Shown: positions 1-13,064, counted from the stretch's first letter. The stretch: 64,000 bases of DNA from Microvelia longipes (GCA_018340805.1 JACMZG010001863.1:51087172-51151171); one strand, 5' to 3'. Notes: generated by a model from the letters alone, not told the origin. Numbers and translations: made by a program.

Positions 1-179
1 GACCTAAGTCAGTATATTTTATAGTTGTTTCATTAGAAGCTGCTGTATTGGTAAACATCAAAAAGGCGTTATGACTATAAAGCGCGCATAACCAACATTA
101 AATTGTGAGGCTAGAGACAACGAAATATATGTCTTCATTCAGCCAATATTTATATTTCTAGTGAATATAACCATGGTGC

Positions 180-1700
180 TATTGGGTCTAAGAGCATTAT
201 TACAAGTGGATACTTTCTAGTAATGATATCTCTATACCCTTTACCCTAGTAGTTATGCTTCTATGCACTCTCTAGTAATAATATAATATCATTGCTGCTC
301 TCTCTAGTATATGATATTCTTTATGCCCTCTCTAGTAATGCTATCTCTATCTATCCTTTACTCCCTAGTAATTATATTTTCTGATGCACTCTCTTAGTAA
401 TGATACTCTTTATGCTCTCTCTAGTAATGCTTTATCTCTAAATCCCTTATTACCCCTTAGTTAATTATATTTTCTATGCCACTCTCTAGTAATGATATCT
501 TTATGCCCTCTCCCTAGTAATGCTATTCTTATATTCCTTTACCCTAGTATATTTTATAATATCTTTATGCACTCTCTAGTAATGATATCTTTATGCTCTC
601 TCTAGTAATGCTATCTCTATATCCTTTACCCTAGTAATTATATCTATGCACTCTCAGTAAAGGATATCTTTCCCATGCCTCTCTTCTATGTAATGCTTAT
701 CTGCTTTATATCCCTCTACCCCTAGTTAATTATATTTCTTATTGGCACTCTTCTAGTAATGATCTATATCTTCCTATGCCCTCTTCTAGTCAATGCTATC
801 TCTAATCCTTTACCTCCCTCCATTTGAGTAATATCATTTCTATTGCGCTTCCCTCTAGTAAGATCCCATCTTTTATGCTCCTCTCTAGTACCACTTGATA
901 ATCTTTAATGCTTTTTCTCTCTAGTAAGATGTCTCTATACCCTTTACCCTAGTAGTTATATTTCTATGCTCTCTCTAGTAATGATATCTCTATACCCTTT
1001 ACCCTAGTAATTATATTGCTATGCACTCTCTAGTAATGATATATTTATGCTCTCTCTAGTAATGATATCTCTATACCCTTTACCCTAGGTAATGATTATC
1101 TTATGCTCTTCTCTAGTAGTGAATGTCTCTATACCCTTCTTACCCTAGTAATCATATTTTCTATGCTTCCTCTTCTAGAAATGAGTGTCTCTATACCTTT
1201 TACCCTAGTATATTATATTTCTATCGCAACGCTCTAGTAATGATATCTTATGCTCTCTCTAGTAATGATATATTTATGCTCTCTCTAGTAATGATGTCTC
1301 TATACCCTTTACCCTAGTAAATATTTCTATGCACCTCTCTTAGTTATATGATTGATCTTTATGACCTCTCTTAGTAAATGATATCTTTACTGCTCTCTCT
1401 TAGTAATGTTGTCTTCTTATACCCTTTTACCCTCCTAGTAATTTTATTTCTATGCTCTCTCTAGTAATGATGTCTCTATACATTTTACCCCTATTTCTAG
1501 TAATGATTATCTTATGCTCGTCTCTAGTAATGATATCTTTATGCTCTCTCTAGTAATGCTGTCTCTATACCCTTTACCAGTAATTATATTTCTATGCACT
1601 CTCTAGTAATACTATCTTTATGCTCTCTCTAGTAATGATATATCTTTATGCTCTCTCTTGTAATGATATATTTATGCCCTCTCTAGTAATGGTATCTATA
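180..1700. repeat. degenerate satellite of CTCTCTAGTAATGATATCT-type units
   Basis: About 1.5 kb of irregular tandem units, alternating forms like TCTCTAGTAATGATATCT / CTATACCCTTTACCCTAGTA / ATTATATTTCTATGCA. Unit lengths vary, with many one-base insertions and doubled letters, densest at about 300-900. The open frame at 1123 is a by-product. The core resembles the end of a MITE family found elsewhere in the window (see 21172). Confidence 0.9.
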
Positions 1701-2884
1701 TGTAAGGTTTAATCTAAAAGTTATTAAAAGGAAAAGGTTAAAATTATTATAATAGGAGCTAATAAAATATTTAATACATCCCATATAACTCGCGTACAGT
1801 CCAAATAAAAACAATATTTAGAACTTGCAAATTGTCTAGTCAAGTAGGCAGCCAGAACTGAAAGAGAGGGAGGTTAAACCACTTTAGAGGAGGCGATGTT
1901 TCACACACCTTTAAGGGACTTCTGCCGAAAACTACTTTCAAAGGGGCAAAGGGGGAGACATTTTTTCCTGGGGGATGCCCCTATGGCTTCTCTGGCTACA
2001 GTCCTGTTGCAGACCTAATAAATAAAAATATGCTTAAGATTTCGAACTGATTTTATAATTTATACAAAATCCAATACCCCTGGGTGCCGATAAATGCATG
2101 AAATCGAACATCTAGATCCCAGATAAGGGCGATAAAACGTCGATATTGTTTTGTAAACGATCGCCCTGAACTCGGCAGGTTGTTAACAACTTGTTTACTG
2201 TCTTTATGAGATGGTTGCTCCACTCGCCTCGCATCTAATCGATTTAACTTTGCGATAAGAAAATTTATTGTGATAAAAAATCGAGATTTTTATGTCCAGT
2301 GTAAAACGTGCAGTAAAATAATTTCTTATATGTTTATTGACAAATGAACTGATAAATTGAGATATTTCTTTTTTACTTTTCCTTATTTATACTGTAGAAA
2401 TGGGAAAAGGTTTGTGTATACACTAAAAATTCCAAACCGGTATTTGACGTGAATTATCAGTTTCAGGTATTTTAAAGACCTCTTGAGTGATTTTCACTAA
2501 ATTCTTTGTGTTTGTATACACACTGTTTTGCAGAGGGTGTGATGTTTCACACACCTATAAGGTACTGCCACTGAAGACTTTTTTTTCAAAGGGGGCAACA
2601 TTTTTTGGGGGGGGAGGGGTCAAATAAAGTAAATTATTTTATTACATATTTTTTTAATTACTGCAACACTCAAAACAATAGTTTATACAACATGTCAGTA
2701 AAGTGGTTTAAAAATTAATTATTGTACCCCAATAAACACATTTCCGCAGAAAGTAAATCTCATTTTACAGCCTAGTTATATAATGTAACACTCTAGGGTA
2801 TGTGTATTTAAAATGCTTTGTAAGTCCTTGTAATGAAAAAATTGCTTTTAGCCATGTTTTTTAGGCTTTAAAATTACTTTGAAG
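1701..2884. repeat. gene-free stretch with a direct-repeat pair and a fragment of dispersed family D
   Basis: GATGTTTCACACACCT occurs at about 1895 and 2541, each followed by related sequence and a G-rich run (about 1885-1975 and 2530-2622). Between them, 2365-2530 is a diverged piece of family D (TTTTCCTTATTTATAC, then the CCGGTATTTGACG region and TTTCAGGTATTTTAAAG). No coding potential is seen. Confidence 0.6.
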
Positions 2885-3085
2885 TACCGGTGACAAAATG
2901 AAAAATAAAAAAAAAATAAAATAAAAAAAAAAAAATATCAATAAAATAATATAATAATATAATAAATAATAAAAAAATATATAAAATATACTTTATATAA
3001 TATATGTAATAATAATAATATAATATAAATAAATAATACTATATAAATAAATATATAATAATATATAATATAATGTATATATATA

Positions 3086-3117
<32 letters not shown>

Positions 3118-3176
3118 ATATATATATATAATAATATATATAATATATTATATATATATATATATGTATATGTATG

Positions 3177-3230
<54 letters not shown>

Positions 3231-3310
3231 ATATAATATATATTATATTATACTATATATAATAATAAATTATTTATTTATTATTATAAATAATTATATA
3301 TAAATAATAT
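2885..3310. repeat. low-complexity A-rich and (TA)n tract
   Basis: The A-rich run passes into imperfect TA and TAATA repeats. The open frame reported across it is meaningless. Confidence 0.95.
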
Positions 3311-3324
3311 CTGTTTTTCTGATA

Positions 3325-3500
3325 TTTCCGTTGAAATATCAGAATAATAAAACAATTCTCTACTGATGTATTATTTATTTAAAATAAAGCATAACTGGCT
3401 TTCAACCAACTTAAGGTGGTTGAAAGCCATCATCAGTGCCTAACAAACAAATAAGTAAAATAATAAAGTACAAAAACATTACAAGAGACTTATTTTATTA
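3325..3500 (-). mobile_element. Penelope-type repeat terminus with hammerhead-like core
   Basis: On the - strand, GGCACTGATGATGG is followed by a strong hairpin and GAAAGCCAG (core 3395-3440). The flanking TCTCTACTGATGTATTATTT matches, inverted, the sequence after the copy at 46684. It is a truncated copy of the dispersed repeat whose ends recur at 14331, 32700, 46676 and 62500. Assignment to Penelope-like elements rests on the known association of such motifs with that group. Confidence 0.5.
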
Positions 3501-4915
3501 ATCTGATCATGATGGACTCTAGCGCTCATACTTTGAATCACATTGAAATACTTTTAAGTACTACCTTTGAAAAAATAATTTCTCGCTTTAATGTTAGGCA
3601 CTGAATATTATTAGTTAATTTTATTACTTAATAATATGACTGACTATAACAGCTGTGATAGGGACTCGGCAGACAGTGATGTTCGTATTTTTGTATTTGA
3701 TCCTAATAAACTTTTATTTTATTTGGGGATTAATATACAAAGTTTATGCTTAAGAGATAGAGATAAGTGATATCACAAACTTACTTGATAATCAAGTAAA
3801 AAGAAGATAATATACCAAGATTAACGATCTTAGATCAATTCAAAAAGGAATACTATTTATATTTGAAAATAATAGTTTTGCCTTCTTTATCCAGGTTTTA
3901 AAGCTATTTCCATATATTAGTCCTCTTACGTTCTTCAGGGTACTTTTTCTTACTGTACAATTAATTTTTAATATCGAATAAATAATAATTATCACATCCT
4001 TGTTAGAGTCAAGCTGTTGTGTTAAGTTGCTTACACAAGGAACTTAGTAAAGTTGATTACATCAAGCACCTGCGCCCTATTGTACTCCGTATTAACAAAA
4101 TGATGTATTTTTCGTAATAATATTATTTATTACTAATTATATACTTGATATTTAATATAACTTATCTGATCTTCTTGCTCGCAATAACACGTATTTATTT
4201 ATAAAGAAATAATAAAGATAAAGAAATTTACTTATTCCTTTCCTTGGCTTAATATTACAATCAAGATTAAAGTCACGAAGGAATCTAATATATAATACTT
4301 AATATCAAAGAGAACAGATTTATACGAAGGAGATTTTAACATCTTAGATAGTGCTCAAGTGTATTTTTCTGTCTATGAAAAGACTTTATGAAAATGGCCT
4401 TTACTTGTACAATCATTTTGAATGCAGTAATATTTAGTAATGCGCTTCACCAAGAGCTATTGGATTTTTTGGAGAAGAACAAAAATGGGTTTCTAAGCGT
4501 GATATCGAAACTTTGAATCTATGAGATTCATCTAAATGATTTTTTAGCACCTGTAGAAAATTTGAAGTCTCTGGGATTTATAGGGAAGAAGTAATTTGGG
4601 TAAGACAAAAAACATAGCGTTAGTAAAACTAAAAGTAACACATAAACCAAGTAGGGAAACTCATATACTAACCATCAGTGTAAAAAATTCAGGCCTGCGT
4701 GAACAGCTGATGGCTCAAAAAATAAAAAAAATAGCTACAATTGGAATACCTGCGCATGAGCCTTTTAGGATTTACGTTTTTTTTACTTAATTTTACTGAC
4801 AACCCTGATAACATTAGGTGAGTATTACTTTTCATCGTCTTTTCGTACTTTAATATGTACGTGATAGTTTAATGATTTTGTATTAAATTCTGTGAAATAA
4901 TTGTTACACTAATTT
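3501..4915. other. AT-rich spacer, no gene recognised
   Basis: No coding signal. A segment of about 27 bp near 4633-4660 (ATAAACCAAGTAGGGAAACT) recurs inverted near 6970-7000, which marks both places as parts of a dispersed repeat. The short frame at 4596 has no recognisable domain. Confidence 0.5.
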
Positions 4916-6283
4916 AATTATACGGGCCTCGGCCCGTAGCCGCTACGCGGCCTCGCGCTTCGCGCCTCGTCCGCTCCACGGCGTCGGCCCACCGGGCCGC
5001 TTCGCGGCCCGGGGCCTCCCTGTGGCCGCTTCGCGCCACATTGTTGTTGGTTTGTATTATGTGTTGTTCTTGTTACATGGCATTTTGCCATGTATCTAGC
5101 GAATTTTCACAGCCTTTCCACACAGGCCCGCTTCGCGGGGCTGAGAGGCTTTCTCACAAATTTGATTTTGCTAATTGAGATTTTATTCATACTCTATTAT
5201 TAATAGTATGCTATAATATTAAAATTAAGAAGCATTATTGTGCCGGCAATCGCGCAACAATCGTCACGAAATTCATTCTAGCTACACAAATTTAAAGTCA
5301 GACAGCTTTAACTTTCACAGAGTTTTATTGATATAAGTATCGTACGAAGAAGGAACAACTGTAACATAAAACGTCCCGTTTTGCGAACAATAATCGAACA
5401 AGAACCCGTAAAAAACCCATTTGAACCCTAGTTAGAACCCGTAAAAGAATATTTTACCGTCTAAACTAATAAATCTTGAAACGAATCGAAAAAACTAGAA
5501 TAAAATACGTCAAAACATAATTCTTTCCTGACAGTGTTGTCCAAAACAAAAACATTACAAAAAAAAAAAAAAAAAAAAAAAACAAATATAGATAAAAATA
5601 ACCTAGCAGCGGCCGCGACAATTATAAACAAAAATATATTCATGATTTTAGTTTTTAAATAAAAATGCCGTTTCCGTCACTTAAGATTGCCTGACTGAGC
5701 TGAAACCGGTCGCAATCGTTTTAGAATGACTTCGACCATATAAAGACTACTTCGAGGTTCTTCCGCTTTACGGGCTGCTTAGCTCGGCGTGGTTTAGTGG
5801 AAGCCATTTTTGTCCTGTCTCTCTGGGACAGTAGGCTTACCAGGATGGAGCTAGAGGTAGAGGCCCCTCTTTTATACTATATCACACCTCTAACACTACT
5901 GAACCCAACAAATATCGTACGAGTCTTTGACCTAGACGTATACATATATACAAATATATATATATGTATACCGTTTGCGCCATTTGTGATGGTTCGATTG
6001 AGCGAAATCGGTCTTAATCGATCAGCTACCGTCTACCTAAACACGTAATACCTTGTTTTATAGCCATTTCAAGTTTCAAAAATTTTTTTTTCATGACGTC
6101 ATAACTTGGTTGATGACGTAATAATGTTTTTATAAACAATAGGCCTCGTAACCTCCTCGACATCTCGCGATTTGCAAAGTTTCGTTTCAATTTGAGAACG
6201 CCTTCGAGAGTTATCGTTCGCCATACGAAAGGGTAGAAACTCTTACATACATATATATATATATAAATATATATATAATATAT

Positions 6284-6330
<47 letters not shown>

Positions 6331-6475
6331 TATATACATATATATATAAACTTTTTCGGACATATATTTTTGTTATCAGAAGTCAATAGGAACCGATTCC
6401 GCTCACTCCCACCCTCAACTTCCGTCATCCGAACAACCTCATAAGGTCATTTTCATAATGAAAATTCGCTAAAAA
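4916..6475 (+). mobile_element. element bounded by GC-rich hairpins, copy 1
   Basis: A sharp GC-rich block at 4924-5040 (GGCCCGTAGCCGCTACGCGG and CGCGCTTCGCGCC) and another at 5126-5150 stand out from the AT-rich context. The part from 5640 to 6475 matches the opposite strand of 56340-57080: the same GAAACCGGTCGCAATCGTTT, TTCCGCTTTACGGGC and GGGTAGAAACTCTTACATAC segments, with a (TA)n tract in the same place, ending in GAAAATTCGCTAAA. No intact ORF is present. The class is unknown. Confidence 0.65.
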
Positions 6476-7004
6476 AGAAGAGAAAAAGTAGGTCTCATGT
6501 TTTTATTAAGATTTCGAAGAACGTACATAATATTAAGCCTGAAATATCACTTAATATTATGATTGCCTTTATTATGTTCAAAAATTTTAAGTTAAAGTTG
6601 TTAAATTACTGATTACAATCAATATGTAATGGTGAAAAACAAATATCACTCGCAAAAATGTAAGAAGTGATCACGAAAAAAATGTTTAATAAGCCGCTTG
6701 TTTTAAGTAATTTAAACAAACTTGTATTTAAAGATTTGCACTTAAACCTCTATGGATGTGACAAAACGTATTTCTTACACAAATTATTAATATTTTGTCC
6801 TAAAATGTATAAAGAAATGCAATAAAAACAAAAATTTTGAGTAATAGTTTGTTTACATTTACAGGGGTAAAACAAAATGGCCGCGCCCATAAGAAAATTT
6901 GAGCCCATTCCCTGGTGGACATAATGTGAACTACATTTTATGTCTAACGCATTTATAGTAGTAGTATTTAAGTTTCCCTACTTGGTTTATATATTACTTT
7001 AGTA
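6476..7004. other. AT-rich spacer, nothing recognised
   Basis: No ORF or structured repeat beyond the short segment shared with 4633-4660. Confidence 0.5.
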
Positions 7005-7358
7005 CACCCATACAACTATAGTCACAGAGAACTAGGCAGTCAAGAGAGATCACAGTTCGTTAATGCATTCGAGAATATAACCCAATGTTATATAAATGTG
7101 TCCTTCATCTTAAGTTGATGTTCTTGTACTGGATGTTGTTGTATGTTCTGGACTTTGATACTAATGTATAATGTGATGTTAAAATGAAAGTTAATAAAAA
7201 CTGAATTAATTAATAAAACAGATCTTATTTTATTACACCCAAGACTACAACACCGTAGATATTAGATATCTACGGTGTTATAGTCTTAGGTTATATTCTC
7301 GAATGCATTAACGAACTGTACCTGCATAGTTCTTTGTGACTATAGTTGTATGGGTGAC
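7005..7358. mobile_element. foldback element of about 350 bp
   Basis: The left arm ACCCATACAACTATAGTCAC ... ATGCATTCGAGAATATAACC (7008-7085) is repeated inverted at about 7290-7356. A second palindrome at 7234-7285 is centred on GTAGATATTAGATATCTAC. It is non-coding. Confidence 0.75.
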
Positions 7359-8125
7359 ATTATATTCTAAAGGCGAGCAGAGCGAGTCCAAAGTTTTGAG
7401 AAAATTTCAGATGTATCCTGTACCCGATTTTTAACTTTTCTTCATTTATACCGTAGGTATATTGGAGAAGTATTGTGTTTGTAAAAAAATTCCGAAACCA
7501 GGATGTTACCGGAATTATCCGTTTCAGGTGTTTTAAGGCCTCCTTAGTGGTTTTCATAAAGTTGTCTCTCTGTTATCATCGTAGCTCCCAGTGTATTTAT
7601 GCTAGAGAGTTGAAACTTTGTACAAACATCAGCCTTCCGCTGTAGTTGTGCTTTACGGAAAGATACATTTTTATGAGGTCATTAACCCGCAATAATGACT
7701 CAGCAGAAATTTCGAAAAATCATAAAACGTTGAAAAATGTTGCGATCAATTAAAGATTTGGCACGCATATGTGCCACATATATGCCAAGTTTAATCTCAT
7801 TATCAGCATTAGTTCAATTTTTATCGAATGACTTGTACACGTTTTTTAATTGTAAAAAATCGGAAAATAATTCAATTGAGTTGAAATTTGGTTCAAGTTT
7901 ATACCTTTACGAATGAATAAGTACTCCAAGTTTCGTTTTAATACAACAAGTATAACCATGGTTTTTGGTGGATCATAATATTAAGCAGCATTGAGCGTGG
8001 TCAGTGCCTGGATGAGTGACCACTGGGAATGAAACGAACGAATTTACTATCTGAGGATGAGCGTAGCGAATCCGATGAGATGAGGAAAAGTTCCGAGGTA
8101 CCCCGTACCTGATTTTCGTATTTGA
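7359..8125 (+). mobile_element. dispersed repeat family D, long copy
   Basis: It contains the family hallmarks in order: TTCATTTATACCGTAGGTAT, AAAAAATTCCGAAACCAGG, TTTCAGGTGTTTTAAGGCC, ATCGTAGCTCCCAGTGTATT, and an end GAGCGTAGCGAATCCGA ... GAGGTACCCCGTACCTGATT. Related copies lie at 2365, 24590, 34385 (-), 37455, 39060, 43115 and 62820 (-). There is no ORF. The superfamily is not recognised. Confidence 0.7.
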
Positions 8126-8884
8126 ATTTATTCAATTATGCTTAGCTAGAGAGTAAATCAGGTGACATTGTGACGTTAGACATCTGCGTTCTACAGCGAA
8201 AAATATCTTTTATATCCCTTGAACAAAATATAGGTAGTAAGGGAATTAAAAGAAACCGGAATTATTGAACACATTGTAATATTTATGAGCCCAAAGATGC
8301 AATGTATTAAGATAGTTGAAGTTAAAAGGTTTAGAGCATTTACTACATTTTCTGATCTCTACTTATTTTATTTTTCTATGATCTAAATATTCTTTTATAT
8401 ATATTTTCGTAGTTTTAGTCAATTCACAAACTGAAAACTCACAGGTAAAAAAAATAGTTTGTTTTTCGCTGGTAAATTATAAATAAATAATGTATTTTCC
8501 TTACAATCATGATAAAATGTTAATACAGAGTTATCTTTTCTTTATTATCTTGCCTACGAGAATTCTCTATCAGTTGGAATTACAATTAAGAGATAAAAAT
8601 CAAGACCCAACGCAGTGTAGGTAAATTAATAAACGTTTATTACACTAAACAACTAGTCAGAGAGATACTAATCTCCATTTTATAAAGACAGGTTTTTTGC
8701 TGTATATTTTACTATATAATGATGGCATCACTGAATATTGCAAAAACTAGTTATCTCATTTTAGTTTTATTTATTGATAAATAAACAATAGAAAAGGCTA
8801 AACCATTGAGTATAGAATCATAATTGTATTTAACTATTTGATTTATCAACAAATAAATATCTTTTATCGACTACTTGTATTGAA
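8126..8884. other. AT-rich spacer, nothing recognised
   Basis: Only short open frames and no visible repeat structure. Confidence 0.5.
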
Positions 8885-9385
8885 AATCGGCATTCCAAGG
8901 TTGGTAAAGTTGAAAATAGGAAGCAGCCAGTGGTAATATTCTTTAAATAGATTGGTAAAGTTAAAAGTAGGAATACCCTTAGTGGCAGTCCTCCTTATAT
9001 AGGTTGGTAAAGTTGAAAGTAGGAAGGAGCTAGTGGTGATATTTTTTAAATATATTGGTGAAGTTAAAAGTGGGAATTACCCTTAGTGGCAGTCTCCTTA
9101 TAGGTTGGTAAAGTTGAAAATAGGATGCAGCCAGTGGTGATATTTCTTAAATATATTGGTAAAGTTAAAAGTAGGAATTACCTTTAGTGGCAGTCCTCCT
9201 TATATAGGTTGGTAAAGTTGAAAATAGGAAGCAGCCAGTGGTGATATTCTTTAAATAGATTGGTAAAGTTAAAAGTAGGAATAACCCTTAGTGGCAGTCC
9301 TCCTTATATAGGTAGATGAAGTTGAATCTAGGAAGCAGCCAGTGGTGATCTTCTTTAAATAGATTGGGTAAAGTTAGAATTCTTT
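8885..9385. repeat. tandem repeat, about 103-bp unit, nearly 5 copies
   Basis: GGTTGGTAAAGTTGAAAATA recurs at about 8898, 9001, 9103, 9207 and (altered) 9310. Each unit has two related halves (TTGGTAAAGTTGAAA... and TTGGTAAAGTTAAAAGTAGG), so the 103-bp unit is itself an old dimer. Confidence 0.9.
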
Positions 9386-9599
9386 ACACCAAAAGTAATA
9401 ATTCTATTATAAACAAGTGCTTCACTGTTACTAAGTACACATTCGGGTATTTCTTTCAGTCTCTACAGAAACTACAAAGTCACTCTCGACTACACTCTAG
9501 TTTGTCAGGCGATAGTTAAGAGGCAGTGCCATATGAAGCCAATTACAATTCTTAAATTATTTTTCTTAAATGATAATAATTGTTTGGATGTGTCATTAA

Positions 9600-9785
9600 A
9601 GTACCACACCTGGCTAAAATTAGTTGACAGCAAAGTTCACAGGGAAAATAGTGTTGAGGAACCAATAAGGTTGGCCTGATTTGAAATTTAAGGCGTAGTT
9701 TAACATCCAGGTCTAACCTTATTGGCTCCCTTGCATTATTTCCTACGCTGTTAACTGATTTTAGCCGTGTTTCGTATTATAGAGG
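9600..9785. mobile_element. hairpin MITE, also present in intron 4 of the FOG gene
   Basis: The inverted arms CTAAAATTAGTTGACAG / CTGTTAACTGATTTTAG enclose a second inverted pair, GAGGAACCAATAAGGTTGG / AACCTTATTGGCTCCC. The same structure is at 39955-40112. Confidence 0.8.
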
Positions 9786-10815
9786 AAAATATAAACAGTT
9801 TGGATTCCGACTCCTTCTTATAACCGAAAATATTTTTTTGTGTGTTTTTGTTCATAGTGGCGTATATCCTTTAGTAGAACTTTATGTCAGGTCCTCTTAG
9901 GATAGCTTCAAAATTCCCAATAGTATGCTGTAAGTACTGCTATCTCTATGTATTACATCCTACATCTATGGTTAGCACCATGTTCTCTCGCCAGCATTTA
10001 TACGATAGATTTTGTTTCCAAAAGCTAGTTTGTATTATTTGAATGAACTGTTTTATGTTGCTCTTAAAGTTACCCTTCTGTGCTTTTAGAAGTTATTTAA
10101 ATTAATAATTCCATAATTATGGATTACAAGGAAATAGGTGTTTGTATAACGAGGCGTTTAATTCCCCATTGGTAAACTACAAGAAGCAAAGACTTACGAA
10201 AATTCTAATTTAATTCCTAAAGATAAGGAAACCCTTCATATTTCTTAATCATAATCTTTTAATTACTTTTAAACTTACCAAAAAAAAAAAAACTGACTTA
10301 TTAGTTTTATTCAATTCTTATCTTAGAACTACATCTGGGTTCATTGCTTCCAGTCCTAAATCCTAGTGGTTTTGTGGAACTTCTTTTTGATAACATTTCA
10401 GCAAAGCTTGAAGTTATAGGAGAAGCGAAGACAGAAGTAGGTTGAGTAAATTCTCGTTATACCAACATTGTACATTGTTAATATTGCTACGTCAAAGCGT
10501 GCAAAATGTAGAGCAAACATAATGTTTTTTTACAACAATTAGGTTTCATACAATCGATAAAACAGTTTTAAGTAAGTACCATGAAGAGGGAAGTATATTA
10601 ATATAATTTTATTACATTACCCCTCCCATCTTCTATTTTCTTTTAGACACTTTTCTGTTTCCTTCTCTTCTGTTTTTACTGTTTAGGGTTTTAGGAAGTG
10701 GGTATTCATTTTTCCCTCGGACCCTGCATTTTTCCAGTCAAATAAAATTCAGCAAATAACCCACAATTTTTACAAAATTTAATTACTCTCACGTTATTCA
10801 TAAAATTGGTAAACT
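9786..10815. other. gene-free AT-rich spacer
   Basis: No coding signal or clear repeat boundary. Confidence 0.5.
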
Positions 10816-10823
10816 GCCCTGCG

Positions 10824-10836
10824 ATATATATATATT

Positions 10837-10900
<64 letters not shown>
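10824..10900. repeat. (TA)n microsatellite
   Basis: An almost pure TA run next to the SINE on the right. Confidence 0.95.
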
Positions 10901-10903
<3 letters not shown>

Positions 10904-10944
10904 GTGTGTATGTATCTGCATATAGAAATACTGTATGACACTTA

Positions 10945-11195
10945 AGTAAAATAAATACCCGTTAAGGGCCTTTCAACCCATCAGGGTACGCGAAAAATAG
11001 TTACCAGCTATTTCCCGGAAAAAAATCGAAAATGCTGAGCTAACTTCACTGACCTTCAGGGTACTCACCCTTTTGGAAACCATCTTAGGTGGATTGTATC
11101 CGGTATACTCAAAGTAATAATTAAAGTTAGCAAACTTTAGTGCAAGTATGAACCGCAGCCCCGGAGGAAGATATTGCCTTAGCTAATTAGGTAAA
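10945..11195 (-). mobile_element. SINE family 1, diverged copy
   Basis: On the - strand the 3' part reads GCTAACTTTAATTATTACTT ... AATCCACCTAAGATGG ... GGGTGAGTACCCTGA ... ACCCTGATGGGTTGAAAGGC, the same order as in the copies at 44918 and 58094. The tRNA-like head is poorly preserved. Confidence 0.65.
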
Positions 11196-11269
11196 TTAGT
11201 TAGTAAACTACAAGGATATTGAATATAGGGGAATATATACACACTAACTATCGATATGTTATATAACAA

Positions 11270-11835
11270 TATGTTATATAACAAAGTGACCCCATCAAGA
11301 AAAATATAGAGACAAATCTATCACAAATAACATGTAAAAAACAAACTGCACATGCTGGGTACGAACTGTGCATGCTTAGAATCATAACATTAACTGCGCA
11401 GGTCCTATTTAAAGGAAAACTTACCTCTGTATGGTTTCCTGTTTTTTTAATAGCATAAAGAAATATTAAAAAGTAATATATTTTCTTTATTTAACTCTTT
11501 TATTTTAATCCACTTAACAGCCACTAAAGTTATCTAAGATGACAACAAACACTTAACGGCAAGCACAGAAGAACGTTGAGGGAGCAAACTAAACATATCT
11601 TTTTTACATAGAGGTGCGTTTCGCGTTTTTTTCTTCTTCTTTCTCAGCTTATTGTCTTTAACTTAATACGTTAGACATTACGCACTTTATTTATTTTTTT
11701 TTCAATTTTTGTCTATAACTAAGGGAAATAAGTTTGCTTCTATTCCTCTATCTCCTACAACGTCCATGGGGTCAGAAAAATTTCTTAATGCGTCATTCCC
11801 TTCATTCAAGATCCTTAAGAAACTACAATAAATCA
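11270..11835 (-). mobile_element. dispersed repeat, inverted relative of 18120-18735
   Basis: Shared segments, opposite in order and strand: GTGACCCCATC, CATGCTTAG, CTGCGCAGGTCC, AGCACAGAAGAACGTTGAGG, TGGGGTCAGAAAAATTTCTT, AATGCGTCATTCCC and TTCAAGATCCTTAAG. It is non-coding; class unknown. Confidence 0.65.
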
Positions 11836-13064
11836 TCGAGAATCACTGCTCGGAAACATTGAATATAACTCTTAATACTTTCCAAAATTATTTCTAACGA
11901 CATAAATTTTAATTAATAAATTTCATTATCGTGCAGTAAAAAATAGGAACTTATAAACGAATTAGATTAGTGCGTACACAAGCGTAAAATTTGTATGTGT
12001 GAACAAGTTTGAGAGTATATTAGTGCCAGTTACCCTAGTGCCTTGCTTATCACTGTTAAACCATCTTTCTTTACCCTTTTTATATTTCTTAATTATAAAG
12101 CCGATTCCAGTATTTTTATTTACATCTAGGCTTTTTTACGCTGCTATAAAATACATTACGGTTTATCAATGTCATTAAAAAATATATTTCATATATATAA
12201 ATTGCATCTAATTATTTATTTAATTATTTTATGAATTTATTGAAAGAGAAATGAACGCTTGTCCCTATCTTTAATTTTCATGAGGTTGTATTTCTTGAAC
12301 GTAAATAAAGAAAATAAACATATTTTATTCCTATACATTTTTCTCTAAAACGACTCTTTCCCCCTGTTTTATAGATATTTAATTATTTTGTGTATCATTT
12401 AATTAACATTGTAGAGATATGCTAAAATGCTAAAAATCATTAGATTTTCCATCTTCCAGGAAGAATAGTTTAAAATGTTGACTATTAAATATGTAATGAA
12501 GTTTAGATTTTATTAAAAGGCAATCATATGAGAAGTTTTTTCCGTTCTTGGCTAAACTTACGCTCATCTCTTACTTCCTCTAAAGCCTTACCATAAATAT
12601 TCTATATCATTCAATTTTTGCAAAAAATCATTTTTCATGCAAATTTTTGGGTAGTAGTTCCAAAACATTTGACATAGTTAATAGTTCGTCCTTTAGGAAA
12701 TTTACTCAGATTCCCAACGAGACTAATTTCACCTTTCTAGCTTGAACAGTTTAAACGCTATTAACAATTTTATGATGTGAGGTCAAATATTTTTAAAAAA
12801 TATTAAATTTAACCTTGTGGGAAAACGGTTGGAGATCGGGGTTTATATTACAGGACATTTTTTGTTCTCTTTGAGGAGTACTATCACCTCCTTCTTTGGT
12901 GGACACTTTATATGAAACACCCTGTATATGATGATTTAATGTTTGACATACAATCCTTGAGAACGTGTGTTTTCGAAAGAAAGTTGTTTAAATACCATGG
13001 TGAGTTCGCGAGATTGTTTTAGAGATTTTTAGAGAGTTATAGAAATTTTAGAGATGCCTAAAAA
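11836..13064. other. gene-free AT-rich spacer
   Basis: Nothing recognised apart from scattered short frames. Confidence 0.5.

Noticed and set aside
1123..1317. 64-codon frame in the first satellite
   Set aside because: Repeat read-through only.
5797..6048. 83-codon frame within the GC-hairpin element
   Set aside because: The second copy of the element (56270-57520) does not preserve it, so it is unlikely to be the element's protein.
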